Shown: positions 43,472 through 53,315 of the stretch, in pieces
Numbering within the stretch: the first letter of the stretch is position 1
Layout of the letters: every line of letters starts with the position of its first letter
Notes under the pieces: model-generated
What the model was told of the DNA's origin: nothing
Databases searched by the model: none
The model's input: only the letters and a program-made list of their open reading frames with translations
NCBI GenBank assembly: GCA_013298775.1
Contig: JAAFIV010000027.1
Span: 1-64,000, forward strand
DNA from: Ignavibacteria bacterium
GTDB lineage: Bacteria; Bacteroidota; Ignavibacteria; Kapaibacteriales; UBA4661
DNA: 64,000 bases
Reading direction: 5' to 3'
Position numbers and translations under genes: made by a program

Positions 43472-44719
43472 ATGCACACGTCCTCATATCATACAGCATT
43501 TGTTATTTTATCCTTACTCATTTCATTCTACCCAAGTGTGAAAGCAGCAGGGCAAGCTGGGTACTTTGGAAGTACCAGTACAACAGAATTCGATGAAGTA
43601 TGTGCAGACATATATCGTATCAATCACACATCCGAAATATCTGTCATAGCCAGCAATAGCAAAAAAATGTGGGCAGTTTCGAGCGGTGGAGTTGTGTACC
43701 AATCGAATCTCCATTCCTTTCAATGGGATTCCATTAGCCACATCAATATCAATCCACACCAAAATACACGCCCTACAAAACTCGTTGTTATCAACAATCT
43801 ATTGCTTATTCAGTTTCAAACGGATACAGTGGTGAGCCTACAAATAAGCACATTCATGGGTAAGAATAAAATTTACTGTTCAAAAGACAGCGGACATACG
43901 TGGTTTCAAGTGCTACAAAATTGTTTCTCTGTCAGCCTCTATTCTGAAATGCGTGTCCCTTTTCCTATTATTTCAACACGAACGGAGCCATTGGATTACA
44001 AAAAACCTGAGACTTTTTGGTATTCTAAAGATTCTTGCTCTACGTGGACGGAATTGACAAACACTAGGGATATGATGCTTACCCCGATGATGAGACGAAA
44101 CAACTGGATATTTTTTTTAGGTATCTACAGTGATTGGCGCACTGATTGGCGTGGTGATGGGAAGATACTAGCAAGGCAGAAAACTCTTGCAAATAAGCCT
44201 CAAATAGTTTTCACTGCAGAAAGCGATGGGAGTCTTCCGTTTGTACCATATCTGGTTTTGCCAGATGATTGGTTTAAAGGTATTTTTGAACATGAAAATA
44301 CATTGTTCCTTTTTGTAAATGATTTGTATCACGCGCCATTGAAAAATACAGGCTGTTATTTTTCACGTGATTCTGGGGCTACATGGACGAAAATTGATAC
44401 CGTAAGCAGATTTAATCAGCACTTCACGTGCTTTTACGCCAAACACAATCTCATTTGTCTTGGCACTCGTTCAGGTCTGTGGTATTCGGTAGATTTTGGT
44501 GCAACATGGAAAAAAGAGGACAAAATTAGTTCACCAGTAAATACTATCACTTCAGTTGGCGGAATGATTGTTTGTGGAGTAGCGAAGGCAATTTTTGCAC
44601 ATGATAAGTATTTGGGTCCAGACTATAAAGTTCACCCACATAGCGCGTATTTCTTTGACCCATTGGCACGGAGCTGGCTTCCATGCGATGCTGGAATCAG
44701 ATATTACGCACTTGATTAG
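43472..44719 (+). CDS. Secreted Asp-box (BNR-like) beta-propeller protein
   Basis: 415 residues. A signal peptide (AFVILSLLISFYPSVKAAG) starts it. Asp-box motifs S-x-D-x-G-x-T-W recur: CSKDSGHTWF, SKDSCSTWTEL, SRDSGATWTKI and SVDFGATWKKE, typical of sialidase-like and other secreted propellers. No catalytic arginine triad can be assigned, so enzymatic function is not claimed. ATG 43472 is two bases after the acyltransferase stop, suggesting translational coupling; an ATG at 43457 overlapping the upstream gene is an alternative. Base composition is more AT-rich than its neighbours. Confidence 0.75.
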   Translation: MHTSSYHTAFVILSLLISFYPSVKAAGQAGYFGSTSTTEFDEVCADIYRINHTSEISVIASNSKKMWAVSSGGVVYQSNLHSFQWDSISHININPHQNTRPTKLVVINNLLLIQFQTDTVVSLQISTFMGKNKIYCSKDSGHTWFQVLQNCFSVSLYSEMRVPFPIISTRTEPLDYKKPETFWYSKDSCSTWTELTNTRDMMLTPMMRRNNWIFFLGIYSDWRTDWRGDGKILARQKTLANKPQIVFTAESDGSLPFVPYLVLPDDWFKGIFEHENTLFLFVNDLYHAPLKNTGCYFSRDSGATWTKIDTVSRFNQHFTCFYAKHNLICLGTRSGLWYSVDFGATWKKEDKISSPVNTITSVGGMIVCGVAKAIFAHDKYLGPDYKVHPHSAYFFDPLARSWLPCDAGIRYYALD

Positions 44720-44802
44720 AAGCCGTATCAACACTGGCGAACAAGGCGAAACATCGTATGAGAGCAATGCACCAAGCTAATTGTCCGTCAAGTGTATTTG
44801 AA

Positions 44803-44835
44803 GAGGCACAGACAGGAATGTCTGTGCTACCGAAG
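44803..44835. repeat. Family A half-element, copy 7
   Basis: Only one arm is present: GGCACAGACAGGAATGTCTG followed by TGCTACCGAAG. It lies 60 bp upstream of the malic enzyme gene. Confidence 0.8.
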
Positions 44836-44893
44836 AGCATGAAATACTTCATTCAAGTAATTTTTTCAGATTTTTTTCAGAGAGAGGTTTGTA

Positions 44894-47182
44894 ATGAAAC
44901 AACGTAAAATCCGCGTTGAAGAAGCGTTAGAATACCATTCGTCGGGACGCAAAGGGAAAATTGAAGTTATCCCGACAAAGCCCTGCAACACGCAGTATGA
45001 GCTGTCCTTGGCGTATTCTCCGGGTGTTGCCGAGCCGTGCCGCGCCATTGCCGAGAACGAAGAACTGGTCTATGAATATACCGCAAAAGGCAACTTGGTC
45101 GCGGTGATTTCTAACGGTACTGCCGTCTTGGGACTAGGAAACATCGGTGCTTCCGCCAGCAAGCCCGTGATGGAAGGCAAGGGAGTTTTGTTCAAAAAAT
45201 TTGCTGATATTGACGTATTCGACATCGAAATCAGCACCCAAGACCCCGAAGAATTTATCACAACGGTTGCCAATCTTGAGCCAACCTTCGGCGGCATCAA
45301 CCTCGAAGATATCAAAGCTCCAGAGTGTTTTTACATTGAGCAAGAGCTTCAACGCCGCATGAACATTCCTGTTATGCACGACGACCAGCACGGAACCGCG
45401 ATTATTTCAAGCGCGGGCTTGCTGAATGCGTGTGAAATTCAGGGCAAAAAATTGGACGAAATCAAAGTCGTGGTGAGCGGTGCGGGCGCGTCGGCGATTG
45501 CTTGCTCGAATTTGTACATCAAACTCGGCGTGAAGCGTGAAAATATCTTCATGTTCGACAGCAAAGGACTTGTCCACAACGGGCGTAAACTCGACGCAAG
45601 CGAGCCAAAAGCTGCCTTTGTCAATGGCGACCACGATATTCCGCTTGTGGAGGCGTTCAAATTCGCTGATATGTTTTTGGGATTGTCCAAAGGTGGCGTA
45701 GTTTCTAAGGAAATGGTTGCTTCGATGCCGAAAAATCCCATCCTTTTCGCGCTCGCCAATCCCGACCCAGAAATCCCCTACGCGGACGCTGCTGCCACGC
45801 GGGACGACATCATTTGCGCCACAGGACGCAGCGATAATCCGAACCAAGTAAACAACGTTCTCGGCTTCCCGTACATTTTTCGCGGTGCGCTCGATGTTCG
45901 CGCAAAAGCCGTGAACGACGAAATGAAGCTGGCTGCGGTCTATGCGATTGCGAAGCTGACGAAAGAATCTGTGCCAGATTCGGTGATGCGTGCCTACGGT
46001 GGCGAAAGAATTATGTTTGGCAAAGAATACATTATCCCGAAGCCGTTTGATGCGCGTGTGCTGACGGCGGTCGCTCCGGCAGTGGCGAAAGCAGCGATAG
46101 ATTCAGGCGTTGCGCGGATTACGACGCTGGATTTGCAAGCGTATAAATTGCAGTTGGAAGGTCGTCAGGCGAAGAAGAAACAGCTTATTTCCAGCGTTGC
46201 AGGCTCGCTTCAGCGCGAAGGTAAGAAAAAGCGCATTGTCCTCACCGAAGGCGAAGAACCCAAGATTTTACGCGCTGCGGAGATTATTTTGGAAGATGGC
46301 ATTGCCGAGCCGATTTTGATTGGCGAAGAAGCAATGGTGCGCCGCCGAGCGGAAGAGCATCAGGTAAATTTGGACAATATCCGCATCATTGACACCTTGC
46401 GCTCCAACGACCGCGACCGCTACGCCGAAATTTTGACAAATCACCGCGAGCGGCGCGGCATGACGCTTTCCCAAGCACGACGCTTGCTCACACGGCGCAT
46501 CCACTACGGCGCACTCATGGTGGCGGCGGGCGACGCAGACGGCATGATTTCTGGCTTGAACCTTCGCTACGATGAAACCTTGCGTCCCGCTTTGCAGGTC
46601 ATCGGTGTAGATAAGCGGTATTCGCGTGTGGCGGGCTTGCACATTATCATCACGAAGCAAGGCGAAACCTTGTTTTTCGCTGATACCACCGTTACGGCGA
46701 ATCCAACGGCAGAAGAGCTGGTTGAAATTGCGATTATGACCGCCGATGCCGCCGAGCGATTTGACGTAGAGCCGCGTGTAGCAATGCTCTCCTTCAGCGA
46801 TTTTGGCTCGTCCGACGAAGGAAACGCGCCCGTTGTGCGCAAGGCGTATAAACTCTTGAAGCAGAAGCGTCCGCATCTGATTGTCGAAGGCGAAATGCAA
46901 GCAGATACGGCGTTTAATCCCACAAAAGTAGAAGAGCAGTTCCCCTTTAGCGCGATAAAAGGTAACGCTAACGTTCTCATTTTCCCCGACCTCAATTCCG
47001 CCAACATCGCATACAAGCTACTTCTGAGCATCGGTGGCGCGGAATACATCGGTCCAATTATGATGGGCTTAAAGAAGCCCGTGTATGTGTTGGAGCGCGA
47101 TGCGGACGTTTCGGAAATTGTCAGCGTTGCAACGCTGTGTGCGGACGAAGCGCGAAAAAATGATACGATGCCAGTGGGGTAA
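44894..47182 (+). CDS. maeB: NADP-dependent malic enzyme with phosphotransacetylase domain
   Basis: 762 residues. The malic enzyme half shows [51 protein letters not shown] and the Rossmann loop [11 protein letters not shown]. From about residue 435 a phosphate acetyl/butyryltransferase-like domain follows ([44 protein letters not shown]). It decarboxylates malate to pyruvate with NADPH formation. In MaeB proteins the C-terminal domain is known to bind acetyl-CoA for regulation rather than catalyse. The gene is single, with GAGAGAGG upstream of ATG 44894. Confidence 0.96.
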   Translation: MKQRKIRVEEALEYHSSGRKGKIEVIPTKPCNTQYELSLAYSPGVAEPCRAIAENEELVYEYTAKGNLVAVISNGTAVLGLGNIGASASKPVMEGKGVLFKKFADIDVFDIEISTQDPEEFITTVANLEPTFGGINLEDIKAPECFYIEQELQRRMNIPVMHDDQHGTAIISSAGLLNACEIQGKKLDEIKVVVSGAGASAIACSNLYIKLGVKRENIFMFDSKGLVHNGRKLDASEPKAAFVNGDHDIPLVEAFKFADMFLGLSKGGVVSKEMVASMPKNPILFALANPDPEIPYADAAATRDDIICATGRSDNPNQVNNVLGFPYIFRGALDVRAKAVNDEMKLAAVYAIAKLTKESVPDSVMRAYGGERIMFGKEYIIPKPFDARVLTAVAPAVAKAAIDSGVARITTLDLQAYKLQLEGRQAKKKQLISSVAGSLQREGKKKRIVLTEGEEPKILRAAEIILEDGIAEPILIGEEAMVRRRAEEHQVNLDNIRIIDTLRSNDRDRYAEILTNHRERRGMTLSQARRLLTRRIHYGALMVAAGDADGMISGLNLRYDETLRPALQVIGVDKRYSRVAGLHIIITKQGETLFFADTTVTANPTAEELVEIAIMTADAAERFDVEPRVAMLSFSDFGSSDEGNAPVVRKAYKLLKQKRPHLIVEGEMQADTAFNPTKVEEQFPFSAIKGNANVLIFPDLNSANIAYKLLLSIGGAEYIGPIMMGLKKPVYVLERDADVSEIVSVATLCADEARKNDTMPVG

Positions 47183-47248
47183 GAAAAGGATGGAATCTGA
47201 AAGATTTCAGTACACGATAAATCTCTGAATAATAGATAGAATCAGGCT

Positions 47249-47333
47249 TCAGTGGCACAGACATTCTTGTCTGTGCATCTTGTATGAATCTCGCGTCAAT
47301 ACTCACAGACAAGAATGTCTGTGCCACTATGGA
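47249..47333. repeat. Palindromic repeat family A, copy 8
   Basis: CAGTGGCACAGACATTCTTG then TCTGTG, and CACAGACAAGAATGTCTGTG then CCACT, make near-perfect 25-bp inverted arms around a 34-bp spacer, between maeB and the CocE-type gene. Confidence 0.92.
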
Positions 47334-47396
47334 AGGAATGTATTCGTATGCTGGAATGAAAGATAAAGGCTTTAAACACCAGTAAATACGCTCTTC

Positions 47397-47436
47397 GTGA
47401 GGCTCTCGCTTCCCATCTTCGGGGCGAGGGTCTCAC
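47397..47436. repeat. Palindromic repeat family B, copy 1
   Basis: GTGAGGCTCTCGC (47397-47409) and GCGAGGGTCTCAC (47424-47436), a 13-bp stem with one mismatch-type bulge, sit 40 bp before the CocE-type gene start. Confidence 0.85.
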
Positions 47437-47477
47437 TTTATTTTACAACATTTTGATACCAACATTTGGTAAGGCTC

Positions 47478-49409
47478 ATGAAAACAAGATTTTTCAAATT
47501 TGTAACCATTGCATTGCTAACCATTGCATTGCCAATTATTGCTAAAGCACAAGCAAATACGCTACTTCTCAGCGATTCCGCTTTCGTGCGCGAAAACTAC
47601 ACCAAAACCGAAGTACAAATCCCGATGCGCGACGGTACGAAGCTCTTTACCGTGATATACACGCCGAAAGATGCTGGCGCGAAAAACACCTATCCAATGA
47701 TGCTCCAGCGCACGTGTTACAGCGTCGCGCCCTACGGCGCAAATGAGTACAAAAAACTCGTCGGACCAAGCAGTGCTGCCATGCGTGAGAAATATATTGT
47801 TGTCTATCAGGATGTTCGCGGCAGATGGATGTCGGAGGGAACATTTACCAACATGACACCGCACATTGCCGACAAAAAAGTGAAAAGCGGCAAGAATGCT
47901 GATGTGGACGAGGCTTCCGACACCTACGATACCATCGAATGGCTCATTAAAAATGCTCAGAATAACAACGGGCGCGTGGGACAATGGGGTATCTCCTATC
48001 CTGGTTTTTATGCGATTGCGGGCGCACTTTGCCGCCATCCTGCCCTAAAAGCCTCATCACCACAAGCTCCCATTGCAGATTTCTTCTTCGACGATTTCCA
48101 TCACAACGGCGCAATGGTTCTCGGCTATTTTAGCGTCTTTCCACTTTTTGGTGTACAGCACGCTGCGCCCACAAGCAAGCAATGGTACGAGTTCGTGAAG
48201 CCTCCCACCAAAGACGGCTACCAGTTCATGCTGGAGGCGGGACCGCTTTCTACCTTGACTGAACGCTATTACAACAATAATTTCTTTTGGAAAGAACATT
48301 TTGACCACCCGAACTACGATGAATTCTGGCAAAAGCGCAATTTGCTGCCGCATTTAACCAACGTCAAACACGCCATAATGACCGTTGGTGGCTGGTTTGA
48401 TGCCGAAGACCTCTACGGACCGCTTAATATCTACAAAACACTCGAAAAAAACAATCCGGGTTCGTACAATACGATTGTGATGGGTCCTTTCGGGCATGGC
48501 GACTGGGCGCGGAACAACGACCCCCACACAATGCACAACCACATTTACTTCGGCGATAGCATTTCCACGTTTTATCAGCAATCTATCGAAGCACCATTTT
48601 TCAAGCATTTCTTGAAAGGTGCGGGCGATGGAAAAACGGGCTTGCCAGAAGCGTATATGTTCGATACGGGCAAAAAACTCTGGCGCACCTTTGCAGAATA
48701 TCCCGTAAAAGCCGCACAAAAGCGCACCTTGTACTTTCATTCGGGCGGGAAACTCAGCTTTACCGCGCCTTCTGGCGTAAGCGATTCCACCATGAGCGAT
48801 TTCGTCAGCGACCCTGCAAAGCCCGTTCCGCATACCGAAGACCGCACCACGACGCAGTGGATTCCGCGTCCGTATATGTCCGAAGACCAGCGTTTTGCGT
48901 CCTCGCGCCCTGATGTATTGGTCTTTCAAACCGACACGCTTACCGAAGACATCACGCTTGGCGGCGAACTTCTTGCGATGCTGAACTTCAGCACAAGCGG
49001 CACGGATGCTGATTGGATTGTGAAATTGATTGATGTGTATCCGGGTTGGACGGAAAATCATCCGTACCTGCCGCATAAAAACATCACCTTGAGCGGGTAT
49101 CAGCAAATGGTGCGCAGCGAAATTATGCGCTCGCGTTTTCGGAAAAGTTTTGAAAAGCCAGAAGCTCTGAAACCGCATGAAATCACGCCCTTGAACTTTC
49201 GTCTGCAAGATTGCTTGCACACCTTCAAAAAAGGTCATCGGATAATGATTCACGTGCAAAGCACCTGTTTTCCGCTCTTCGACCGCAATCCGCAAACATT
49301 TGTGGAGAATATCTACAAAGCTGAGGCGAAAGATTATGTGCGCCAAACGCATCGCATCTATCACAGTAGCAAGTATTTGAGCGGCTTGCAAGTAGATGTG
49401 CTTGAATAA
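47478..49409 (+). CDS. Secreted CocE/NonD-family hydrolase (X-Pro peptidase-like)
   Basis: 643 residues. A signal peptide (FVTIALLTIALPIIAKAQA) is followed by VQIPMRDGTKLFTVIYTPK, PMMLQRTCYSV, YQDVRGRWMSEG, then the nucleophile elbow GQWGISYPGFYA. HFLKGAGDGKTGLPEAYM leads to the C-terminal jelly-roll domain typical of X-Pro dipeptidyl-peptidase/cocaine-esterase enzymes. It would hydrolyse peptides or esters in the periplasm or outside; the exact substrate is not deducible. ATG 47478 gives the better signal peptide; an upstream start adds four residues. Confidence 0.9.
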   Translation: MKTRFFKFVTIALLTIALPIIAKAQANTLLLSDSAFVRENYTKTEVQIPMRDGTKLFTVIYTPKDAGAKNTYPMMLQRTCYSVAPYGANEYKKLVGPSSAAMREKYIVVYQDVRGRWMSEGTFTNMTPHIADKKVKSGKNADVDEASDTYDTIEWLIKNAQNNNGRVGQWGISYPGFYAIAGALCRHPALKASSPQAPIADFFFDDFHHNGAMVLGYFSVFPLFGVQHAAPTSKQWYEFVKPPTKDGYQFMLEAGPLSTLTERYYNNNFFWKEHFDHPNYDEFWQKRNLLPHLTNVKHAIMTVGGWFDAEDLYGPLNIYKTLEKNNPGSYNTIVMGPFGHGDWARNNDPHTMHNHIYFGDSISTFYQQSIEAPFFKHFLKGAGDGKTGLPEAYMFDTGKKLWRTFAEYPVKAAQKRTLYFHSGGKLSFTAPSGVSDSTMSDFVSDPAKPVPHTEDRTTTQWIPRPYMSEDQRFASSRPDVLVFQTDTLTEDITLGGELLAMLNFSTSGTDADWIVKLIDVYPGWTENHPYLPHKNITLSGYQQMVRSEIMRSRFRKSFEKPEALKPHEITPLNFRLQDCLHTFKKGHRIMIHVQSTCFPLFDRNPQTFVENIYKAEAKDYVRQTHRIYHSSKYLSGLQVDVLE

Positions 49410-49430
49410 TTTCACAAAAAATCAAATCTA

Positions 49431-49464
49431 CGTGAGGCTCTCAATTCTTATTGAGGGTCTCACG
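49431..49464. repeat. Palindromic repeat family B, copy 2
   Basis: CGTGAGGCTCTCAAT (49431-49445) and ATTGAGGGTCTCACG (49450-49464) form a stem just after the CocE-type gene and could act as a transcript-end hairpin. Confidence 0.88.
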
Positions 49465-49528
49465 TTCGGTAACGTATTTTCGGCAAAGCACCTTCAACCT
49501 TCGATAACGCACGTCAAGACACTTTCGG

Positions 49529-49567
49529 CGCGAGTGAGAGCCTCACTAGGAAGTGAGACCCTCACGC
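49529..49567. repeat. Palindromic repeat family B, copy 3, arms rearranged
   Basis: GAGTGAGAGCCTCACT and AGTGAGACCCTCACGC are the reverse complements of both family B arms, but in inside-out order compared with copies 1 and 2. The element lies 60 bp upstream of the MOSC gene. Confidence 0.75.
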
Positions 49568-49625
49568 AAACGCTAGTATTTATCAGGCTTGTATGTTTTT
49601 TCGCCATTTTCTTTCCCTTTTGAAT

Positions 49626-50483
49626 ATGACTTCAACACAAGATTCCATCAGCGTTACAGGCTTATTTGTATATCCGATTAAATCCTGCAAAGGAATTGCT
49701 TTGGAACGTGCAAGCCTTGATTCGCGCGGGTTGCAGGGCGACCGTAGCTTTATGATTACCAAGCCAGATGGCTTTTTTATGACGCAGAGGCAATTCCCCA
49801 CAATGGCGCAAATACAGCCCTCGCTCGACCTCACCGCGCAAACACTGCGTCTGGAAGCTCCTGGGATGGAAGCTCTCACGATTACGATTGACCGCAAAGG
49901 AACGCCTGAAACGCTGATGAATACGGAAGTGTGGGGCGATGTATGCGAATCAGTGGTGCAAGCAAAAGAGGCAAATGAGTGGCTGGGTACATTTTTGCAC
50001 AAGGACTGCCGCTTGGTAACGATGCAGCACGATTTCAAGCGCATTGTAGAGCAGGAATACGCCACAGGACCCCATGACCACACGGGTTTTGCCGATGGAT
50101 TCAACATTTTACTTGCTTCAGAAGAATCCCTCGCTGCCCTCAATGACCGCCTCTTCGAGCGCGGACAAGAACCCGTGCCGATGAGCCGTTTTCGTCCCAA
50201 CATCGTCGTGCGTGGCTGTGCGGCGTTTGCAGAGGATTCGTGGTCGGGCTTTCGCATCAATGATGTGCAGATGTTTGGCGTGAAGCCCTGCGGACGCTGC
50301 GTCATGACGACGATTGACCAAGAAACAGGCGAAAAGACAGGCGCAGAGCCACTAGCAACGCTCAACATCTTTCGCAAAAGCGAGGATGGAAAGAAAACCT
50401 TGTTTGGTCAAAATGTGATTAACACCGAGCAAGGTTTTATCAGCCTTGGCGATGCTATTGTGTTGCCCAAAAGCGAGAAATGA
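49626..50483 (+). CDS. MOSC-domain protein (molybdenum cofactor-binding)
   Basis: 285 residues. The N-terminal beta-barrel domain starts ISVTGLFVYPIKSCKGI, then LQGDRSFMITKPDG. The MOSC domain shows MSRFRPNIVVRGCAAFAEDSW and KPCGRCVMTTIDQETG with the cysteine expected to bind the cofactor. The layout matches the YcbX/mARC group, which reduces N-hydroxylated compounds using a molybdenum cofactor, but no ferredoxin domain is attached here. ATG 49626 is preferred over the longer frame. Confidence 0.87.
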   Translation: MTSTQDSISVTGLFVYPIKSCKGIALERASLDSRGLQGDRSFMITKPDGFFMTQRQFPTMAQIQPSLDLTAQTLRLEAPGMEALTITIDRKGTPETLMNTEVWGDVCESVVQAKEANEWLGTFLHKDCRLVTMQHDFKRIVEQEYATGPHDHTGFADGFNILLASEESLAALNDRLFERGQEPVPMSRFRPNIVVRGCAAFAEDSWSGFRINDVQMFGVKPCGRCVMTTIDQETGEKTGAEPLATLNIFRKSEDGKKTLFGQNVINTEQGFISLGDAIVLPKSEK

Positions 50484-50555
50484 TGTATCTTTGCGGTGTT
50501 CAGCTATTCACAGGATTGGCGCAATGATTCACACAAAAGCAGGTTAATTCACACA

Positions 50556-51095
50556 ATGACCATGACACACACTCCCGATACCAACGCTCGTCAATTTTCC
50601 CACACACCGCTTGCACAGCAGCCCACGAGTGGCGGTGGCGCAGGTGCGCAGCGTCCGCACGTCCACAGCAATCCCGCGTTGGACGCAATTATCACGGTTT
50701 CAATGGCGGCAGAATTTCTCCGAGCGCAGGTAGATACTGCCGTCGCGCCGCTTGAAATAACAGGTGTGCAGTACAACATCCTTCGCGTCCTGAAACGGTG
50801 CGCTCCCGAAGGACTTTCCCGCACGGATATTTTACGCCAACTTATTGAAAAAAGCGTGGATGTAACGCGCTCTATTGACGGCTTGATTCGGCTTGGTTAT
50901 GCGCGGCGTGAGCGTCCTGAAAGCGACCGCCGTTTATCTATCACCAGCATCACCGACGCGGGCATTGAAGCCCTTTCCAAGACCGACCCGCTCTTTTACG
51001 GCATGATGGGGCAAATGGGTAAAGCTATGAGCGAGGAGGATTTCCGTGAGCTTTCGCGCTTGTGTCATCAGCTTATGGCTTCGGGGAAATCGTAG
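50556..51095 (+). CDS. MarR-family transcriptional regulator
   Basis: 179 residues. After a flexible His/Gly/Pro-rich leader of about 45 residues, LEITGVQYNILRVLKRC, GLSRTDILRQLIEKSVDVTRSIDGLIRLGYARRERPESDRRLSITSITDAG (shown in part) is the winged helix of MarR proteins. It probably binds DNA as a dimer in response to a small ligand. Target genes are unknown; it follows the MOSC gene by 73 bp in the same direction. Confidence 0.86.
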   Translation: MTMTHTPDTNARQFSHTPLAQQPTSGGGAGAQRPHVHSNPALDAIITVSMAAEFLRAQVDTAVAPLEITGVQYNILRVLKRCAPEGLSRTDILRQLIEKSVDVTRSIDGLIRLGYARRERPESDRRLSITSITDAGIEALSKTDPLFYGMMGQMGKAMSEEDFRELSRLCHQLMASGKS

Positions 51096-51146
51096 TGTTT
51101 TTTGGAAATTTTGACTGCTTGGAATTTTGACTACTTGGAATTTTGA

Positions 51147-53210
51147 CTACAATGTCAGCGATATCGCATCGGTACTATGTTCTTTAGCAGAACCTACCAT
51201 GAAAAATGTTTGCATTGTGCCACGTCCTTTTATTTCTACTTCACCGCGTGCTTCAAAGAGAAAGTCATCTTTCAAAAGCATATAGAAATCTTCCGTGCAA
51301 TGGATTTTTCCTGCCTCACCATGAGATTCCATGCGGCTTGCAATGTTTACGGTGTCGCCCCAAATATCAAATGCAAATTTCTTGCGTCCAATCACACCCG
51401 CAACAACGGGACCCGTGTGAATGCCAATCCTGAGGCGTAATTCCGTTCGGAACTGCTCGTTGAATTTGTTCAATTCCACCAATAGCTCAAATGCCGTATT
51501 TGCGGCAACGCGGGCGTGGTCGGGACGTTCCTGCGGTAGCCCGCTTGCCATCATGTAACAATCGCCAATTGTTTTAATTTTTTCACAGCCATTTCGTTCC
51601 AAAACGTTGTCGAACATGACGAAAACTTCCGAGAGAATTTGTACTAATTCTTCGGGAGCCATACTGGCTGCAAGCTGCGTAAAACCTACAAGGTCGGCAA
51701 AAAGAATGGTTGTCGCGGAATAGCGTTGGGCGAAGGATTGTTCGCCATTTTTCAAGCGTTCGGCAATTGCCGCTGGAAGGATATTTAGCAAAAGTCCGTC
51801 GGCGTTTGCTTTCTCGAATTGCAATGCTTGAAGCGTGTCGGTGAGGTGCGAATTGAGCGCGTCTGCCTCTTCGTAGGCGGCGGCAAGTTCGTGATTCACA
51901 TCCTGCATTTTTACGTTCATTTTCTCCAAATCTGCCGAGCGTTCTTGAATTTCCTTCTTTTGCACATGCAGTTCTTTATTTCGCTTCGATTTTGAGCGAT
52001 TATTGTACCACAACACGCCAAGCGCACCAATACTAAGCACACCAAGAGCCGCCCACAAATACCGTTGCAAGCGAGACTGCTCGGCATCCAACTGAAGAAT
52101 TTTTATTTGCTGCTCGCGCTTTTCATCTTCATAGCGTGAATTCAGCTCCGCGACGAGTTTTGCGCTGCGCTCGTTGAAGAGGGAATCTTTCAATGCGTCA
52201 CGCATTTTGCGATACGCATTTGCTTCTTTGAATGCGCCAAATGCCTCATTGCTATTGGCAAGCGCGGCATACAAATCGTTGATTTCACGGCGGTCGTGGG
52301 CGATTTCGGCAAAATTCAACGCCCGTTCCAGCGTTTCGATAGATTGCCCATACTGCTTTTGCTGAAAGTAAATAATGCCAATGTTATCCAGCGAAAGTGC
52401 TTTTCCGCGTGTATCCTCAAGCGAATCGAAAATGGTATATGCTTGTTGAAAGAGCGTGAGTGCGGTGTCGTAGCGTTGTTGGAGGCGAAAGAGCCAACCG
52501 ATGTTATTGGTGAGCGTCCCAATGCCGCGTGCTTCAAAGAGTTCACGGCGAATGAGCAAGGCACGGGTGTAGTATTTCATTGCGCTGTCGAATTGGCGTT
52601 GATTACCGAAACAATTCCCCATGTAGTGCATTGTTTCGGCTATCTCGCTCAAATTCACCAAAGATTCCCGTATTTCAAGGGCTTGTCGTAAGTAGGTAAG
52701 TGCTTTTTCATTCTCACGCTGCACTTCGTACACACGCCCGATACTATGCAGCGCAGTACCGATTGCTTCCTGATTTTGTGCGGTTTTGCTGAGTGCGAGG
52801 GCATCGAAATGGAGCGATGCGGCAACGGCGTACAAGCCCTGTACCCGCGCCGCTACGCCGACAGCATTTTTCGATGCCGCGATATATTCCGTCAAACCCA
52901 GTTTTTTCGCGATGTCTAAGGCGGTTTCGGCAGTTCTCATTGCTTTATCGGCATCCACCGTTAAATACTCTTTCGAGAGCGCGAGAAGCGCGTCCATGCG
53001 GCGTGTGTCGGTTGCGGAAAATGTTTCTACGCGTTTTTGTAATGAGTCCAAACGCTGCTGCAAGGATGATGTTTTCTGCCGATTCTGCTGCACGGGGTTA
53101 TTTTGCGCGGTGCCTGGCGTTGTTTGTTGCGCATAGCTTGGTAATACTGCGCAAAGCAATACAAAACCGAATGGTAATAATCGGTGCAGTATGTCGAAAA
53201 GCCTCTTCAT
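51147..53210 (-). CDS. TPR-containing membrane adenylate cyclase (class III)
   Basis: 687 residues. A signal peptide (LLPFGFVLLCAVLPSYAQQ) leads to about seven TPR-like repeats, for example IGTALHSIGRVYEVQREN and NIGIIYFQQKQYGQSIE, which should lie in the periplasm. A membrane segment (YLWAALGVLSIGALGVLW) and a coiled coil follow. The cyclase domain begins TTILFADLVGFTQLAASM with the first metal Asp, then IKTIGDCYMMASG with the second, and FDIWGDTVNIASRMES with the base-specifying Asp and the catalytic Asn and Arg. It should make cAMP in response to a periplasmic partner. All key residues are present. Confidence 0.92.
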   Translation of the reverse strand: MKRLFDILHRLLPFGFVLLCAVLPSYAQQTTPGTAQNNPVQQNRQKTSSLQQRLDSLQKRVETFSATDTRRMDALLALSKEYLTVDADKAMRTAETALDIAKKLGLTEYIAASKNAVGVAARVQGLYAVAASLHFDALALSKTAQNQEAIGTALHSIGRVYEVQRENEKALTYLRQALEIRESLVNLSEIAETMHYMGNCFGNQRQFDSAMKYYTRALLIRRELFEARGIGTLTNNIGWLFRLQQRYDTALTLFQQAYTIFDSLEDTRGKALSLDNIGIIYFQQKQYGQSIETLERALNFAEIAHDRREINDLYAALANSNEAFGAFKEANAYRKMRDALKDSLFNERSAKLVAELNSRYEDEKREQQIKILQLDAEQSRLQRYLWAALGVLSIGALGVLWYNNRSKSKRNKELHVQKKEIQERSADLEKMNVKMQDVNHELAAAYEEADALNSHLTDTLQALQFEKANADGLLLNILPAAIAERLKNGEQSFAQRYSATTILFADLVGFTQLAASMAPEELVQILSEVFVMFDNVLERNGCEKIKTIGDCYMMASGLPQERPDHARVAANTAFELLVELNKFNEQFRTELRLRIGIHTGPVVAGVIGRKKFAFDIWGDTVNIASRMESHGEAGKIHCTEDFYMLLKDDFLFEARGEVEIKGRGTMQTFFMVGSAKEHSTDAISLTL

Positions 53211-53315
53211 TCCTTAGTTCCTTCGTTCCTTGATGTCTTTGTACCAAAATACTTGTTTTCTATATATCCCTCTCTGTCGTGGAGGTAGATTACATTCGTG
53301 GATGCCGCACTATTC

